From the NCBI GenBank assembly GCA_044235425.1, contig JBIIHW010000013.1, positions 1-64,000 of the forward strand: a stretch of DNA of 64,000 nt, in the 5' to 3' direction. Positions 1 to 9,322 of the stretch are shown piece after piece; the first letter of the stretch is position 1; each line of letters opens with the position of its first letter. The notes beneath the pieces were generated by a model. That model ran no database searches and was not told the DNA's origin. It was given only the letters and a program-made list of their open reading frames with translations. Source of the DNA: JBJSXJ01 sp044235425. GTDB taxonomy: Bacteria > Planctomycetota > Planctomycetia > Pirellulales > Pirellulaceae. The position numbers and the translations under genes were made by a program.

Positions 1-180
1 CGCTGCTCAGTCCTGAGGCTGCCAGCGCCCATCCCGCTCGCGCCCTCATCCCAGTTCCCTCGTTCAATCAAGCCCGATCACCCCAATCGGCCCCGTGCTC
101 ATGGCATGGTGCTGGTGAACGGTTACGTATTGTTTGCCCACAAAGTAAAACTTCCTCGAGCGAGCCTTACTCAAGGAACA

Positions 181-260
181 GCACTCCCTTCTCTCCCGCA
201 GGAAAAAACTGGAAGCGTAGCGTCGGCAAATGGACTTAACTTTTTTCCTGTGGGGGAGAA
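181..260. repeat. Dispersed palindromic repeat, copy A
   Basis: The arms read CTCTCCCGCAGGAAAAAA and TTTTTTCCTGTGGGGGAGA around a roughly 37-base centre, so a transcript would form a long hairpin. The reverse complement matches 30522-30605 along the whole length, including the centre (AATTTGCCGA..CG..GC). Similarity continues outward on one side, into about 151-180. It has no coding capacity, so it is a small non-autonomous or REP/MITE-like element. Confidence 0.75.
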
Positions 261-342
261 ACTGACCTGATTGGGCCCCCAATGCCTGTCCAGTTTTTGG
301 AGGTCACTTCAGCCCTTATAAATACGACAAAAGTCCAGGGCA

Positions 343-370
343 TTGACAATTGATTACAAGCGTGTAACCT
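343..370 (+). promoter_or_regulatory. Candidate sigma-70-like promoter of the PEP-CTERM gene
   Basis: TTGACA at 343-348 is followed after 16 bases by TAACCT at 365-370. The -35 box is perfect and the -10 box weak. It would leave a 5' leader of roughly 90 bases before the TTG start at 465. Seen by eye only. Confidence 0.35.
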
Positions 371-464
371 CTGCCCTCTCTTAACTCGAAACGGATTTTG
401 AGTTCTTTTAGCTCTGGTGTCTCCTTTGGATAGGAGTTGCACCTAGATTTCTGAGGGGTGTAGA

Positions 465-1169
465 TTGGGACTTTTCAAGTCGTTCTTGTGTGGTTTAGTG
501 GTTTTGTTAAGTGCAAGCTGTGGGCTAAGTCAAGCCGCTACGATTAGTCAAACCTTCAATTTCTCCGACACACAGACTGCGTCGGGAACTGGACGGATTG
601 TTCACGCGACCACAGCGGGGATTATTGCCACAGACTTTGATCCATTTAATATCTCGCTTGGCACACTGCAAAGTTTTGCGATCGATTGGACGGCGACCGT
701 TACAGCTAGCGGAGTAACTTCTTCAAGCGGCGGTAGTCTCAACACGCAACTTGGAGGTACACTTTATATTGCTACCGATGTTTACGACGGAACGGGCAAC
801 AGCAACGGCAATGGTTCAGGTCCAAATACTGCCGTAGGTCCCGTATCGGCTACGATAAACAAGAGCAATTTGTTTCTTGTTTCTAACTCGTCAGTCACTT
901 ATAACCCTGCACTTCTCGCTACAGTTATCGGTGGCTCACCATTTAGCATCACTTATTCAAGTCCCAGCAATGATACGATTTACACCGGCTATAGCACTAT
1001 GGCCAGTATCACTTCATCGCTGACAGGATCTGTGACGTTGACCTACAACTACGATGCTGCCACCGTGCCGGAACCCACATCTTTTGCCATCGGATCAATC
1101 TTGTGCATGGGTTTGCTTGCAATGCGTCGACGTACGCGGCAGCGTTCAGATCCGGCCTTGAAAACATAA
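465..1169 (+). CDS. PEP-CTERM sorting-domain secreted protein
   Basis: This is a 234-residue secreted protein of unknown specific function. The N-terminus is a signal peptide (Lys-5, a hydrophobic run around residues 7-22, cleavage near SQAA). The middle is rich in Ser, Thr, Gly and Asn and looks like an extracellular beta-strand domain. The C-terminus has the tripartite sorting signal: VPEPTS near residue 201, a hydrophobic helix, then the basic tail RRRTRQR. In known systems such proteins are processed by an exosortase and exported to the surface; no exosortase is in this window. The start is TTG at 465, preceded by TGAGGGG. A strong hairpin follows the stop. The PEP-CTERM call is secure; the role is not known. 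Confidence 0.9.
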   Translation: MGLFKSFLCGLVVLLSASCGLSQAATISQTFNFSDTQTASGTGRIVHATTAGIIATDFDPFNISLGTLQSFAIDWTATVTASGVTSSSGGSLNTQLGGTLYIATDVYDGTGNSNGNGSGPNTAVGPVSATINKSNLFLVSNSSVTYNPALLATVIGGSPFSITYSSPSNDTIYTGYSTMASITSSLTGSVTLTYNYDAATVPEPTSFAIGSILCMGLLAMRRRTRQRSDPALKT

Positions 1170-1180
1170 TACGAATTTTT

Positions 1181-1213
1181 GCCAGCCTCGCAGCATGTCC
1201 ATGCGAGGCTGGC
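1181..1213 (+). terminator. Hairpin terminator after the PEP-CTERM gene
   Basis: A perfect 12-bp stem (GCCAGCCTCGCA / TGCGAGGCTGGC) encloses a 9-base loop and is followed by the T-rich TCGTTTATATT. It starts 12 bases after the stop codon. The tail is only moderately T-rich. Confidence 0.7.
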
Positions 1214-1345
1214 TCGTTTATATTCCCCTCCATCGCTCCGCGATTCACGGGGGGGCATAATGAGCGGCTAGTCCCGCGCATCTAGACGCCTGGCTATCGA
1301 TGGCCACGGCTCCACCGTTTGGAACCTTGTGCGTCCCTTGACAAT

Positions 1346-2638
1346 CTACTGCGGTAGCAATTCAAACGTCTGCGGTTTGAGCGCCAGCGTCTTGGCCACC
1401 TCGGCGTCGAGCTCGGCAACCTTTGCTAGCCGGTCGGTGATCAGCTTCTGCTTCTTCGCCTCTAACTCTTCCTTCGGCACAATGCTGTAGATCCATTCGG
1501 GAGTACCGCTCAGCACGATCCCGCGGAAAATCATGTCGTGGTGGTAACGATTCTTATTTTCAATCGCCAGCTTCACCGCTTTCACCTGCTCGGCGATCGG
1601 TCCTTTGGCCAGCACGCCGGCCGCTAGATTCACACCCCTGGCCAATTCTTCCGCCGTGTAGGTCGCGACCAACTCGCCCCCCACCTTCACTCCATACTTA
1701 CCCGCCGCCAAGCCGGACACCTTCAGGCGATAGTCATTGAGTTCCTCCAAAAGCGGCGCATTCGGCAGAATGCTGGCTGCTTCGCTGGGAAAGAAGGGCA
1801 GGGCGCGATCCAGCCGCTGAAACACTAGACCTCCATCCTTTCGCACCACTTGATCGACTTGGCAGTTGCTCGCCGCAACGAGCTTGCCGGTGGCAGCATC
1901 CAGTTCCACGGTTGATACCAACGTCGGGAAATTGAGTCCTTTAAGAATCGAAGCCGCCATGAGTGCCTGGCCGGGTGGGCCGGGGTGAACGGCATCTCCA
2001 CCCGTAATGCGGTCGTACTTCGGACCGGCTGCGCGAGCCTTGTCGAGCGCCGCGAGATAGGGATGAAACTGATCGACAAACAAACCGGCATTCTTCTCGG
2101 CGATCGTCTTAACTCCCGCCGAAAACTGCTCCAAGGTTTGATTGTAGCCAGTCAGTGCCGTAGGGCCTTGATCACCGGTATCCAGTGGCTGAGGCGTCAC
2201 CCAGGCGGTACGAATCTTCGCCGCCTTCGCTTGATCGGCCATCCCTTGCAGACCGTCCATGTAGGGTTTGAAGGTATCCTCACCAAACGCTCGATAGCCC
2301 CCATCGTTCATGCCGAAATCAACCGTCATGGCCGTCGGTTTGTGCAGCAACACATCGCGTACAAAACGCGAATTGCCGCCCACCGATCGATCTCCGCCAA
2401 TGCCGACGTTGCGGAAGGTGAGCTTCCACTGAGGAAAGCGTGTGACTGTCCACATCTCCACATAATTTGAATAGAGATGCTGCTCGGTGATGCTGTCGCC
2501 GATCATCACCACCACATCGCCATCTTTGAAGAAGAAATCGGCGGCCAGCAGTGGGCTAACCAGCAAGGGGCTCAACAGCACCAGAGGCGCGATGGCGAGT
2601 AGTAACATCGCGAGCCAACCATTCATCAACCGCTTCAT
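1346..2638 (-). CDS. Secreted SGNH/GDSL-family hydrolase
   Basis: This is a 430-residue predicted esterase or lipase-like hydrolase of the SGNH superfamily, exported by a signal peptide (residues 1-32, very hydrophobic). The block I GDS motif has the nucleophile at Ser-49. Block II is NVGIGGD near residue 77, block III is GMND at about 109-112, and the DxxH block V appears as DAVHPG. All four blocks being present suggests an active enzyme. The last 150 residues form an extra domain typical of planctomycete members. GGGGAG lies 9 bases before the ATG. It follows the YbjN-like gene on the same strand at about 120 bases and may be cotranscribed. The substrate (sugar O-acetyl ester or lipid) cannot be told. 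Confidence 0.88.
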   Translation of the reverse strand: MKRLMNGWLAMLLLAIAPLVLLSPLLVSPLLAADFFFKDGDVVVMIGDSITEQHLYSNYVEMWTVTRFPQWKLTFRNVGIGGDRSVGGNSRFVRDVLLHKPTAMTVDFGMNDGGYRAFGEDTFKPYMDGLQGMADQAKAAKIRTAWVTPQPLDTGDQGPTALTGYNQTLEQFSAGVKTIAEKNAGLFVDQFHPYLAALDKARAAGPKYDRITGGDAVHPGPPGQALMAASILKGLNFPTLVSTVELDAATGKLVAASNCQVDQVVRKDGGLVFQRLDRALPFFPSEAASILPNAPLLEELNDYRLKVSGLAAGKYGVKVGGELVATYTAEELARGVNLAAGVLAKGPIAEQVKAVKLAIENKNRYHHDMIFRGIVLSGTPEWIYSIVPKEELEAKKQKLITDRLAKVAELDAEVAKTLALKPQTFELLPQ

Positions 2639-2756
2639 CCTGTCGTCTCCCCGGGGTAGTTGTCACTCGAAAAAGAACGAGCGACAGTCTACACCAGGGA
2701 ATGTTGTGACAACAGCAGCAGCGATAACCGCAGCGAGCCCGGCCGTTGCGGCTGGA

Positions 2757-3239
2757 TTAGTCCTCGGACTCACGACGTGACTGACGCCCCGCCTCCACGA
2801 ACTGAATTGCATCCTTCGGCAATTCATTGCCGTAGATGACCGACATGATCGCGGGCAGATACAGGTCCAGCATCGACACCGTGGTGCCGATCAAGCGATC
2901 AATCACCTCGTTGCTCAAGTCATCGTCGGTCACGATTTGCGAGCACTGAAAACGGACGTCGCCCGAATCCAGGTCAAACTCAAATTTTCCCACCTGCAGA
3001 CCGTGGTTGGCCCGCGCAACCGTCTCGGCCACAGCAGGTCGAGCCCCCGGTGGCACGGTCACCATGGCGTGACCATACACCACGAACAAACTCGAACCGT
3101 CATCCACACCGGCAATGATGCGATGCGTCCCAAAGTCACAACGAAACTCGGCGCAAATGGACTGATTCTCGGTGTTCGACTGGTATCGTACCTCCCGCGA
3201 ATCCAAGAGCTGGATCAGGCGGTCAAACGAAGCATTCAT
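2757..3239 (-). CDS. YbjN-domain-like small protein
   Basis: Starting at 3239 this is a 160-residue soluble acidic protein resembling the YbjN / type III secretion chaperone-like fold: an N-terminal helix, then beta strands (FRCDFGTHRI, SLFVVYGH), and a helix-rich end. The frame stays open to 3434 (225 residues), but the ATG at 3239 has AAAGGAG 6 bases upstream, and the extra 65 residues are low-complexity and Ala-rich, so I prefer the shorter form. The function is not known; YbjN homologues are linked loosely to stress or motility regulation. It lies upstream of the SGNH hydrolase gene. Confidence 0.65.
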   Translation of the reverse strand: MNASFDRLIQLLDSREVRYQSNTENQSICAEFRCDFGTHRIIAGVDDGSSLFVVYGHAMVTVPPGARPAVAETVARANHGLQVGKFEFDLDSGDVRFQCSQIVTDDDLSNEVIDRLIGTTVSMLDLYLPAIMSVIYGNELPKDAIQFVEAGRQSRRESED

Positions 3240-3783
3240 CGTAAACTCCTTTCGGTCCATTCGAGAACTCATTGCCGCAGCCAGGGTCGTACCACCAGTC
3301 AAGGCCAGCGAATTCGCACGCGGATTCACCGCACCAGCCGCTGCCGATGCCGCTGCCGGGCCGTGAAACCAAGCGCGAACGTCAGCCACCAACAGGTGCC
3401 ACCGCTCGTTCATGCTTCGTATCCAGTTCCACATACCTGTCGCCCCTTCAATGTCGCGGCGCTACTTGCCGATCTCCATCCCCAAAACCACCGTTCTTAA
3501 CCGCTGAAGTGCTCGATGGATAATCGAGAAACTACCGCGTTCCAAGACAAATCAGGGAGTATGACGGTCGACGCTGGAATCTACGTAACATGAAACACAT
3601 TTGTTCAGTTCGAGGCCAGACGAGAGTCAACCGATAGCGTGCTGCTCAACCGCCACCCACAACTCACTATCCTGGTGGTTGTGTAGTATCTTATCAAGGA
3701 CCACAATCTTGCATCGAAGGTTCGGCAGAAATTTTTTTTCGCTCGCCGCGACCGCCACAATCGAACCAAAACGGGGGCAGCAC
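3240..3783. other. Intergenic region between divergent genes
   Basis: About 540 bases separate the YbjN-like gene from the divergent sulfatase gene, so promoters for both should lie here. Reading frames enter from both sides (minus strand up to 3434, plus strand from 3601), but neither extension has conserved content. No RNA gene or clear repeat was seen. Confidence 0.5.
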
Positions 3784-6174
3784 ATGCGTACTCATATTCA
3801 TTGGCTGGTGCGACTCGGTGGCCTCTGCGCCAGTCTCGCAGTTCTGTACTGGCTGGTGCCGGGCAGCTTAGCCGAGCGGCAGCCCGATCCCGCCGGTGAA
3901 CTCGATCGAACTGTCCTGCCGATTCGGGAACCTCAGCGGCCTCGGATTGCGGAGCTGGACGCCCGCCGAGCCAAAGCTCCGCCCCGCTGGGAGGTGAAGG
4001 CTCCCGCCAAGGCTCCCAACGTGATCGTCATCCTGCTCGACGATATCGGTTTTGGTCATTCCAGTGCGTTCGGTGGTCCCTGCGAAATGCCCACGCTTGA
4101 TCGCCTCGCCTCCCGCGGACTCAAATACAATCGCTTTCATACGACGGCGCTCTGCAGCCCCACCCGTACCGCACTCCTCACTGGCTACAACCACCACAGC
4201 AACAATGCGGGTGCCATCATGGAAGTTGCCACGGCGTTTCCGGGCAACACCGGGGTTCGTCCGCAGGCCATCACTCCCATGGCCGAAGTTTTTCGGCAAA
4301 ACGGCTACGCCACCAGCGCCTTTGGCAAATACCACGAAACACCGCCGTGGGAGGTGAGTGTCAGTGGGCCGTTCGACCGCTGGCCGACTCGGTCGGGGTT
4401 CGATGAGTTCTACGGGTTCATTGGTGGCGAGACGAATCAGTGGGACCCGATGATCGTCCACGGTACCACGCCGATGCGCAAGCCTGAAAACGCCACCGAC
4501 TACCATTTCACGACGGATATGACGGATCGCGCCATCGCCTGGATGCGGTCTGAACAGTCGCTGACGCCAGACAAACCATTCTTTATGTACTTTGCCACCG
4601 GAGCCACTCACGCTCCGCATCATGCACCCCAGAAATGGATCGACCGCTACCGGGGCAAGTTCGATCAGGGCTGGGATAAACTGCGCGAACAAACACTCGC
4701 TCGACAAATCGAATTAGGCGTCGTTCCCAAGGGCACCAAACTGGCTCCCAAGCCCGCCGCCATCAAGGACTGGGACGCCTTGACCAAGGACGAACAAAAA
4801 CTGTTTGCGCGACAGATGGAAGTTTTCGCCGGTTTTGCCTCGCACACAGACGATGAAGTCGGCCGCTTAGTACGAAGCCTGGAAGAGATGGGCCAACTGG
4901 ACAACACCCTGCTGCTCTACATCGTCGGTGACAATGGCGCCAGTGCCGAAGGTGGCATGCTGGGAATGTTCAATGAGGGAACCTATTTCAACGGCGTTGA
5001 CGAGTCGACGGAGTTCATGCTCGAAAAGCTGGATCAGTTGGGTGGGCCGGAATGCTTCAATCACTTTGCTGCCGGCTGGGCTGTCGCCGGAAACACTCCT
5101 TTCACCTGGACGAAGCAGGTCGCCAGCAACTTTGGCGGCACTCGCAACGGCATGGTCGTACACTGGCCCGCGAAAATTCACGCGAAGGGTGAAGTGCGTA
5201 GTCAGTTCCACCACGTCATCGATGTCGCTCCCACGCTGTTCGAGGCCGCTGGCATTCCCGCCCCGCGGGAGGTCAATGGCGTTGAACAGCTGCCTATCGA
5301 AGGTGTCAGCATGGTCTACAGCTTCCATCAGCCGCAGGCCCCGGATCGCCGCCGCACCCAATACTTTGAAATTGGTGGCAATCGAGCGATCTATCATGAG
5401 GGATGGTTGGCAGGCACGATCCATAAAGCACCGTGGGAAGCTCGCCCTCGGCATCCGCTGCAAGATGACGTGTGGGAACTCTATCACGTCGACCAGGATT
5501 TCAGTTTGAGTCAGAATCTGGCAGCCAGCAAGCCAGAGAAGCTGAAAGAATTACAGGCTCGCTTCACGCAAGAAGCGATCGCACATCACGTCCTGCCGAT
5601 CGATGATCGCACGATTGAACGATTTGATCCACGCGTCGCTGGCCGTCCCGATTTGATGAATGGCCGTAAACAACTCACCGTTTATCCTGGCATGATCTAC
5701 CTGGCTGAAAACGCCTTCATCAACGTCAAGAACGCTTCCATCGATCTGACGGCGCAGGTGGAAGTGAAAACGGAGCGTGATGGTGGAGTGCTTCTGGCAC
5801 AGGGCGGCCGCTTTGGTGGCTGGTCGCTCTGGGTCGACGAAGGTCGCCCCGCCTACTCCTACAATTTCCTCGGCCTCAAACTGCAGCGCATCGTCGGCTC
5901 GCGCGCCATGACTCCAGGAAAACATCAGATCAAGATGTCCTTTAGTTACGAGGGAGCTGCTCAGCGTGGTGCCGGCGGAACCGCTACCCTCTACCTCGAT
6001 GGCGAAAAAATTGGAGCTGGCAACATCGAGCGCACACACGCAAATACTTTCTCCCTGGATGACACCGCCGACACCGGCATCGACACCGGCACCCCAGTTG
6101 ACGAAAAGTACGGCGAGGGTCAAAAAAATGCCTTCACCGGGAAACTCCAGCAGGTGCTGATCGAACTAAAATAG
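3784..6174 (+). CDS. Membrane-anchored or exported arylsulfatase
   Basis: This 796-residue sulfatase hydrolyses sulfate esters after conversion of an active-site Cys to formylglycine. The CSPTR signature places that Cys at residue 124, preceded by the metal-binding LLDDIG segment (about 82-87); DNGA, further on, supplies the second metal-ligand region. The N-terminus is a signal peptide or anchor (MRTHIHW then a hydrophobic stretch). The last 180 residues are a beta-rich concanavalin-like domain. The frame is open from 3601, but ATG 3784 gives the only credible export signal. No formylglycine-generating enzyme is in the window. Substrate unknown, though planctomycete sulfatases commonly act on algal polysaccharides. 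Confidence 0.92.
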   Translation: MRTHIHWLVRLGGLCASLAVLYWLVPGSLAERQPDPAGELDRTVLPIREPQRPRIAELDARRAKAPPRWEVKAPAKAPNVIVILLDDIGFGHSSAFGGPCEMPTLDRLASRGLKYNRFHTTALCSPTRTALLTGYNHHSNNAGAIMEVATAFPGNTGVRPQAITPMAEVFRQNGYATSAFGKYHETPPWEVSVSGPFDRWPTRSGFDEFYGFIGGETNQWDPMIVHGTTPMRKPENATDYHFTTDMTDRAIAWMRSEQSLTPDKPFFMYFATGATHAPHHAPQKWIDRYRGKFDQGWDKLREQTLARQIELGVVPKGTKLAPKPAAIKDWDALTKDEQKLFARQMEVFAGFASHTDDEVGRLVRSLEEMGQLDNTLLLYIVGDNGASAEGGMLGMFNEGTYFNGVDESTEFMLEKLDQLGGPECFNHFAAGWAVAGNTPFTWTKQVASNFGGTRNGMVVHWPAKIHAKGEVRSQFHHVIDVAPTLFEAAGIPAPREVNGVEQLPIEGVSMVYSFHQPQAPDRRRTQYFEIGGNRAIYHEGWLAGTIHKAPWEARPRHPLQDDVWELYHVDQDFSLSQNLAASKPEKLKELQARFTQEAIAHHVLPIDDRTIERFDPRVAGRPDLMNGRKQLTVYPGMIYLAENAFINVKNASIDLTAQVEVKTERDGGVLLAQGGRFGGWSLWVDEGRPAYSYNFLGLKLQRIVGSRAMTPGKHQIKMSFSYEGAAQRGAGGTATLYLDGEKIGAGNIERTHANTFSLDDTADTGIDTGTPVDEKYGEGQKNAFTGKLQQVLIELK

Positions 6175-6189
6175 CCGTTTTTTTTTCAG

Positions 6190-6400
6190 GGCTGAGCGGC
6201 ACGGGCTGAGCGGCACGGGCTGATCGGCATGGGGGGAACGGAGACACGGTGAGGTATCGCACGGAGACACTGAGGCACGGTGAGGACGCGGATGGAGCGC
6301 ACGAACTATTGATCGTGCTTCCTCTCTGTTCCCTCTGTGCCTCTGTGTTTCAAATCCGTGTTTTAAATCCGTGTTTCAAATCCATGTTTTAAATCTGACC
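6190..6400. repeat. Short direct and inverted repeats after the sulfatase gene
   Basis: Three near copies of GGGCTGAGCGGCAC lie at 6190-6232. They are followed by ACGGAGACACTGAGGCACGG-type motifs near 6268, their inverse CCCTCTGTGCCTCTGTG near 6330, and alternating TTTCAAATCC / TTTTAAATCC units to about 6400. The CCTCTGTGCCTCTGTGTTTCA motif recurs near 29480. The region is non-coding. Confidence 0.6.
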
Positions 6401-6420
6401 TCACATCGTACCGCGCTCGA

Positions 6421-7287
6421 TTAAGCCCGCCGCAGTAACCGCTGCAGCCCCAACGAGACCAAGAACTGGCCCGAGCTGGTCACGACGATCGCAGAACCTG
6501 GGGCGACGTTGAGCGCGAGTGACAGCGCTAAGCCGCCGGCGAAACTGGTCCAGGCAAAGAGAGCTGCGAACACTAGCATGCGTGGTAACCGGTCGCTCCA
6601 TAGATAAGCGGTAGCGGCGGGGGTCACGAGTAAGCCCACCACCAAGATCACCCCCACGACATTCACGGCACTCACCACCACCAGCGACGTGCAGGTGGTG
6701 AGTAAGTAATCGATGGCAACGACGGGTACTCCGAGCGACGCCGCCAGCACCGGATCGAAACTAGTAAGCTGCAGGGCGCGGTAGCCGAGCGTCACGAATG
6801 AAATCACGATAACGGCGATCACCGCCACCGCCCATAAATCTGGCATCTCAATCGCGAGCAGATTTCCGGCCACAAAATGCAGCAGATCGACCTGTACATA
6901 ACGACTCCACAGTGACACCAGGAGCCCACCGAGTGCAAAGACACCGGTGTAAATAATGCCGATCGCCGCATCTTCCTTGACTCGGGTCAGTCGCCTCACA
7001 AAGCCGATCAGTGCCACCGTGATCAGGCCTGCTACCAGTGAACCGACCAGCATTCCCGCTGTGCTGGCCTCGATGCCAAACACGAGTTTCATGAGCAGAT
7101 AGCCAAAAGCGACACCGGCCAGCATTGAATGGGCAATCGCATCCCCCAGAAATGCCATCCGGCGCAGGATGATAAAGCAGCCCAAGATGCCACAGGTGAT
7201 CGATACCAGCGAACCCGCGAGTGCGGCGCGCACGAGATGGGAATTCTGTGCATGCCACAAGGCCAGGTTTTCCCATAGTTCACTCAC
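6421..7287 (-). CDS. Mn/Zn ABC transporter permease
   Basis: This 288-residue inner-membrane permease has the family's ABC-3 architecture of about 8 hydrophobic helices. The diagnostic early segment (RRMAFLGDAIAHSMLAGVA, about residues 42-60) matches the TroC/ZnuB/MntB family. It would move Mn2+ or Zn2+ inward with the ATPase encoded just upstream. The ATG overlaps the ATPase stop by 4 bases (ATGA), so the genes are translationally coupled. It is the last gene of the operon. Length and motif are normal; only the metal is uncertain. Confidence 0.93.
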   Translation of the reverse strand: MSELWENLALWHAQNSHLVRAALAGSLVSITCGILGCFIILRRMAFLGDAIAHSMLAGVAFGYLLMKLVFGIEASTAGMLVGSLVAGLITVALIGFVRRLTRVKEDAAIGIIYTGVFALGGLLVSLWSRYVQVDLLHFVAGNLLAIEMPDLWAVAVIAVIVISFVTLGYRALQLTSFDPVLAASLGVPVVAIDYLLTTCTSLVVVSAVNVVGVILVVGLLVTPAATAYLWSDRLPRMLVFAALFAWTSFAGGLALSLALNVAPGSAIVVTSSGQFLVSLGLQRLLRRA

Positions 7288-8072
7288 GTCGCACCTCGCT
7301 GATCCACAACGAGGTCACCAAAGATTTGCAGGCGGCCGCCATAAACCTCCCGCAACAGCTCCGGTCGCAGCACTTCCGTCGGCCCGCCCACCGCGAAGAG
7401 TCGTTGCCGGAGTAGCACCAGACGATCGAAATAGCGGCCGGCTGTCGCCAAATCGTGGTGCACCACTACCACCGTGCGCCCTGCCTGTCGACTCGCTCGC
7501 AGCACCTCCAGGATCGCCTGCTCCGTCGCCGCATCCACTCCCGTGAAAGGTTCGTCGAGCAGCAGAATGGAGGCTTCTTGCGCCAAGGCTCGCGCGAGAA
7601 ACACACGCTGCTGCTGACCGCCCGACAAGCGACCAATTTGCCGGCTGGCTAAATCCGACAAGCCAACCTGCTGCAAGGCCTGCGTGGCAGCCTGCTGATC
7701 CGTCGCCGACAGTTCGCGCCACCACGGCACTCGACCATATCGTCCCATGAGCACCACATCGCGGACGGTCACCGGAAAATCCCAGTCGACCGTTCCCCGC
7801 TGCGGCACGTAAGCCACTCGCCCGCGCGAAGCCGCAATCGACTCACCCAAGATCACCACTCGACCACGCTCGCAGGGCTGAAACCCGAGGATAATTTTGA
7901 TGAGCGTGGATTTGCCGCTGCCGTTGGGTCCGATGATTCCCACCAATTGTCCTGCGGGAAGGTCAAGCGAGAGATTGTCGAGGGCGATGAGTGAACCGTA
8001 GCGCACCGTGACGCCATCCAGTTGAATTGCTGGCGGCAACGAATCGCCAGCGGCCGAAAACTGTACACTCAT
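7284..8072 (-). CDS. Mn/Zn ABC transporter ATP-binding protein
   Basis: This 262-residue ATPase powers the metal importer. Walker A is GPNGSGKST (about residues 49-57), the signature is LSGGQQQR, Walker B is ILLLDEPFTGVD, and the switch His is in VVVHHD. All are intact. The family is that of ZnuC/MntA-type ATPases. The start overlaps the binding-protein stop by 4 bases and the stop overlaps the permease start by 4 bases, so three genes are chained by ATGA junctions. Confidence 0.95.
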   Translation of the reverse strand: MSVQFSAAGDSLPPAIQLDGVTVRYGSLIALDNLSLDLPAGQLVGIIGPNGSGKSTLIKIILGFQPCERGRVVILGESIAASRGRVAYVPQRGTVDWDFPVTVRDVVLMGRYGRVPWWRELSATDQQAATQALQQVGLSDLASRQIGRLSGGQQQRVFLARALAQEASILLLDEPFTGVDAATEQAILEVLRASRQAGRTVVVVHHDLATAGRYFDRLVLLRQRLFAVGGPTEVLRPELLREVYGGRLQIFGDLVVDQRGAT

Positions 8073-9001
8073 CGGAGCCCCTCGACGATCGTCAACACAT
8101 TTTCGCGGAGCATCCCCAGATAGGTTTCGCCCGCCGAACCGGGTGGTCCCATCGAATCCGAATACAGTTCGCCACCGATATCCACGCCGGCATCCTGAGC
8201 GATCGCGCGCAGCAGTTTGGGGTTCACACTCGTCTCGACAAAAATCGCCTTTACTCCAAAGTCCCGAATCGATTCCACCACGCGCTGGCGCCGTTCGTTC
8301 GTCGCCCCTGCGCCCATCTCATCGCCCGTCGACCAACCCGTCGGCGCCGCCGCGCGATAGTCATAAGCCTGACAGAAATAATGAAACGCATCGTGACTGG
8401 TCACCAACACACGCTGCGACTCGGGCACGGTATGAAGCTCTCGCCGGGCCCAAGCGTCGACTGTTTCAAGTTGACGCAGATAAAGTTCCGCTCGGCGTTC
8501 GTACCAAGCTGCCTGGGCCGGGTCGACCTGAATCACTCCCGCCAGAATATTTCGGACGTAAATCGCGGCATTTCGAGGTGCAAACCAGGCATGGGGATCG
8601 CGTACCGCTTCGCCCTCCTCGTCCAAGATCAACGGCTGGACGCCCGTGACACAGGTCACCAGCGGCTTGGCAGCCCCCCGAGCCAGCCGCTCCATCCAGC
8701 CATGACCTTCCAGATTCCAGCCGTTTTCCACGCAGAGATCGGCCTTGGCCACGAGTGTCGCGTCGCCCGGCTTGAGCTCATACAGGTGTGGATCTTGTCC
8801 CGGTGCCAAGATGCTCACCACCCGCCAGCGATCACCGACGATTTGCCGAGCAAAATCGGCGGTTTGGGTCGTGGAGCAGACGAGGAGTCGTTGTGCAGGT
8901 ATTTCGAGCGTGGTAGCCGGACGAAGCTCGCGGAACGTGTGATACGCGCCGACGACTCCCAGGATCAGCGTCGAAAGCAGAGCGGCGAGTAAAAGTCTCA
9001 T
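8069..9001 (-). CDS. Mn/Zn ABC transporter substrate-binding protein (TroA/MntA-like)
   Basis: This is a 310-residue exported metal-binding protein of the cluster A-I family. It starts with a hydrophobic signal (MRLLLAALLSTLILGVVGA). The four expected ligands are visible: His in DPHLYEL, His in DPHAWF, Glu in IFVETSVNP and Asp in ELYSDSMG. A His-rich loop, common in dedicated Zn proteins, is absent, and Glu plus Asp in the C-lobe favours Mn or mixed Mn/Zn over strict Zn. The frame extends to a TTG at 9040, but ATG 9001 opens directly on the signal peptide. First gene of the operon. Confidence 0.92.
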   Translation of the reverse strand: MRLLLAALLSTLILGVVGAYHTFRELRPATTLEIPAQRLLVCSTTQTADFARQIVGDRWRVVSILAPGQDPHLYELKPGDATLVAKADLCVENGWNLEGHGWMERLARGAAKPLVTCVTGVQPLILDEEGEAVRDPHAWFAPRNAAIYVRNILAGVIQVDPAQAAWYERRAELYLRQLETVDAWARRELHTVPESQRVLVTSHDAFHYFCQAYDYRAAAPTGWSTGDEMGAGATNERRQRVVESIRDFGVKAIFVETSVNPKLLRAIAQDAGVDIGGELYSDSMGPPGSAGETYLGMLRENVLTIVEGLR

Positions 9002-9058
9002 CGTGCTCAGGCAACCGAAGGAGCGAATTCGAGACAACAAACAAGTTTTTTCGATTCA

Positions 9059-9076
9059 TCAAAATTATAATTTTGA
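9059..9076 (-). promoter_or_regulatory. 18-bp perfect palindrome over the metal-transporter promoter (candidate metalloregulator operator)
   Basis: TCAAAATTATAATTTTGA is a perfect inverted repeat 57 bases before the start of the binding-protein gene. Its centre contains TATAAT, a perfect -10 hexamer readable toward the operon. A symmetric AT-rich site covering the -10 box, upstream of a Mn/Zn uptake operon, is what a MntR-, Zur- or Fur-type repressor would use. No regulator gene is adjacent, so the factor cannot be named. Confidence 0.6.
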
Positions 9077-9322
9077 CGTAGTGTACTAGGAGCTTGAGGC
9101 GAGTCAATGCCGGGTGGGTGGGACGTTTTGATCCCGTCAACCAACTATTGATTCCTAAACGAGTTCCGCCTAAACTTCCCAGACTCCTGAACTTCCGCAG
9201 TTGTTGCGCGCCGAGCGCATAATCCACCGGAGAGTTACTTCACCGCGACCAGCGAGGGGTGACCGGATAAAACGTGGGGAACAGGGCAGGTGGCGACGGG
9301 CAACATCGGAAAGGTTGTGATC

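Larger units (their letters stand above)
1..464. other. Intergenic stretch with a palindromic element and probable promoter
   Basis: I see no protein gene here; the short reading frames have no recognisable content. It holds one copy of a dispersed palindromic repeat (181-260, listed separately) and a plausible promoter for the PEP-CTERM gene that follows. Confidence 0.6.

Noticed and set aside
3240..3434. N-terminal extension of the YbjN-like protein to 225 residues
   Set aside because: A strong AAAGGAG site sits before ATG 3239, and the extension is Ala-rich low-complexity sequence without a signal peptide.
8027..8992. 321-residue open frame opposite the metal-binding protein gene
   Set aside because: The opposite strand encodes a complete substrate-binding protein with all ligands; this frame has no recognisable content.
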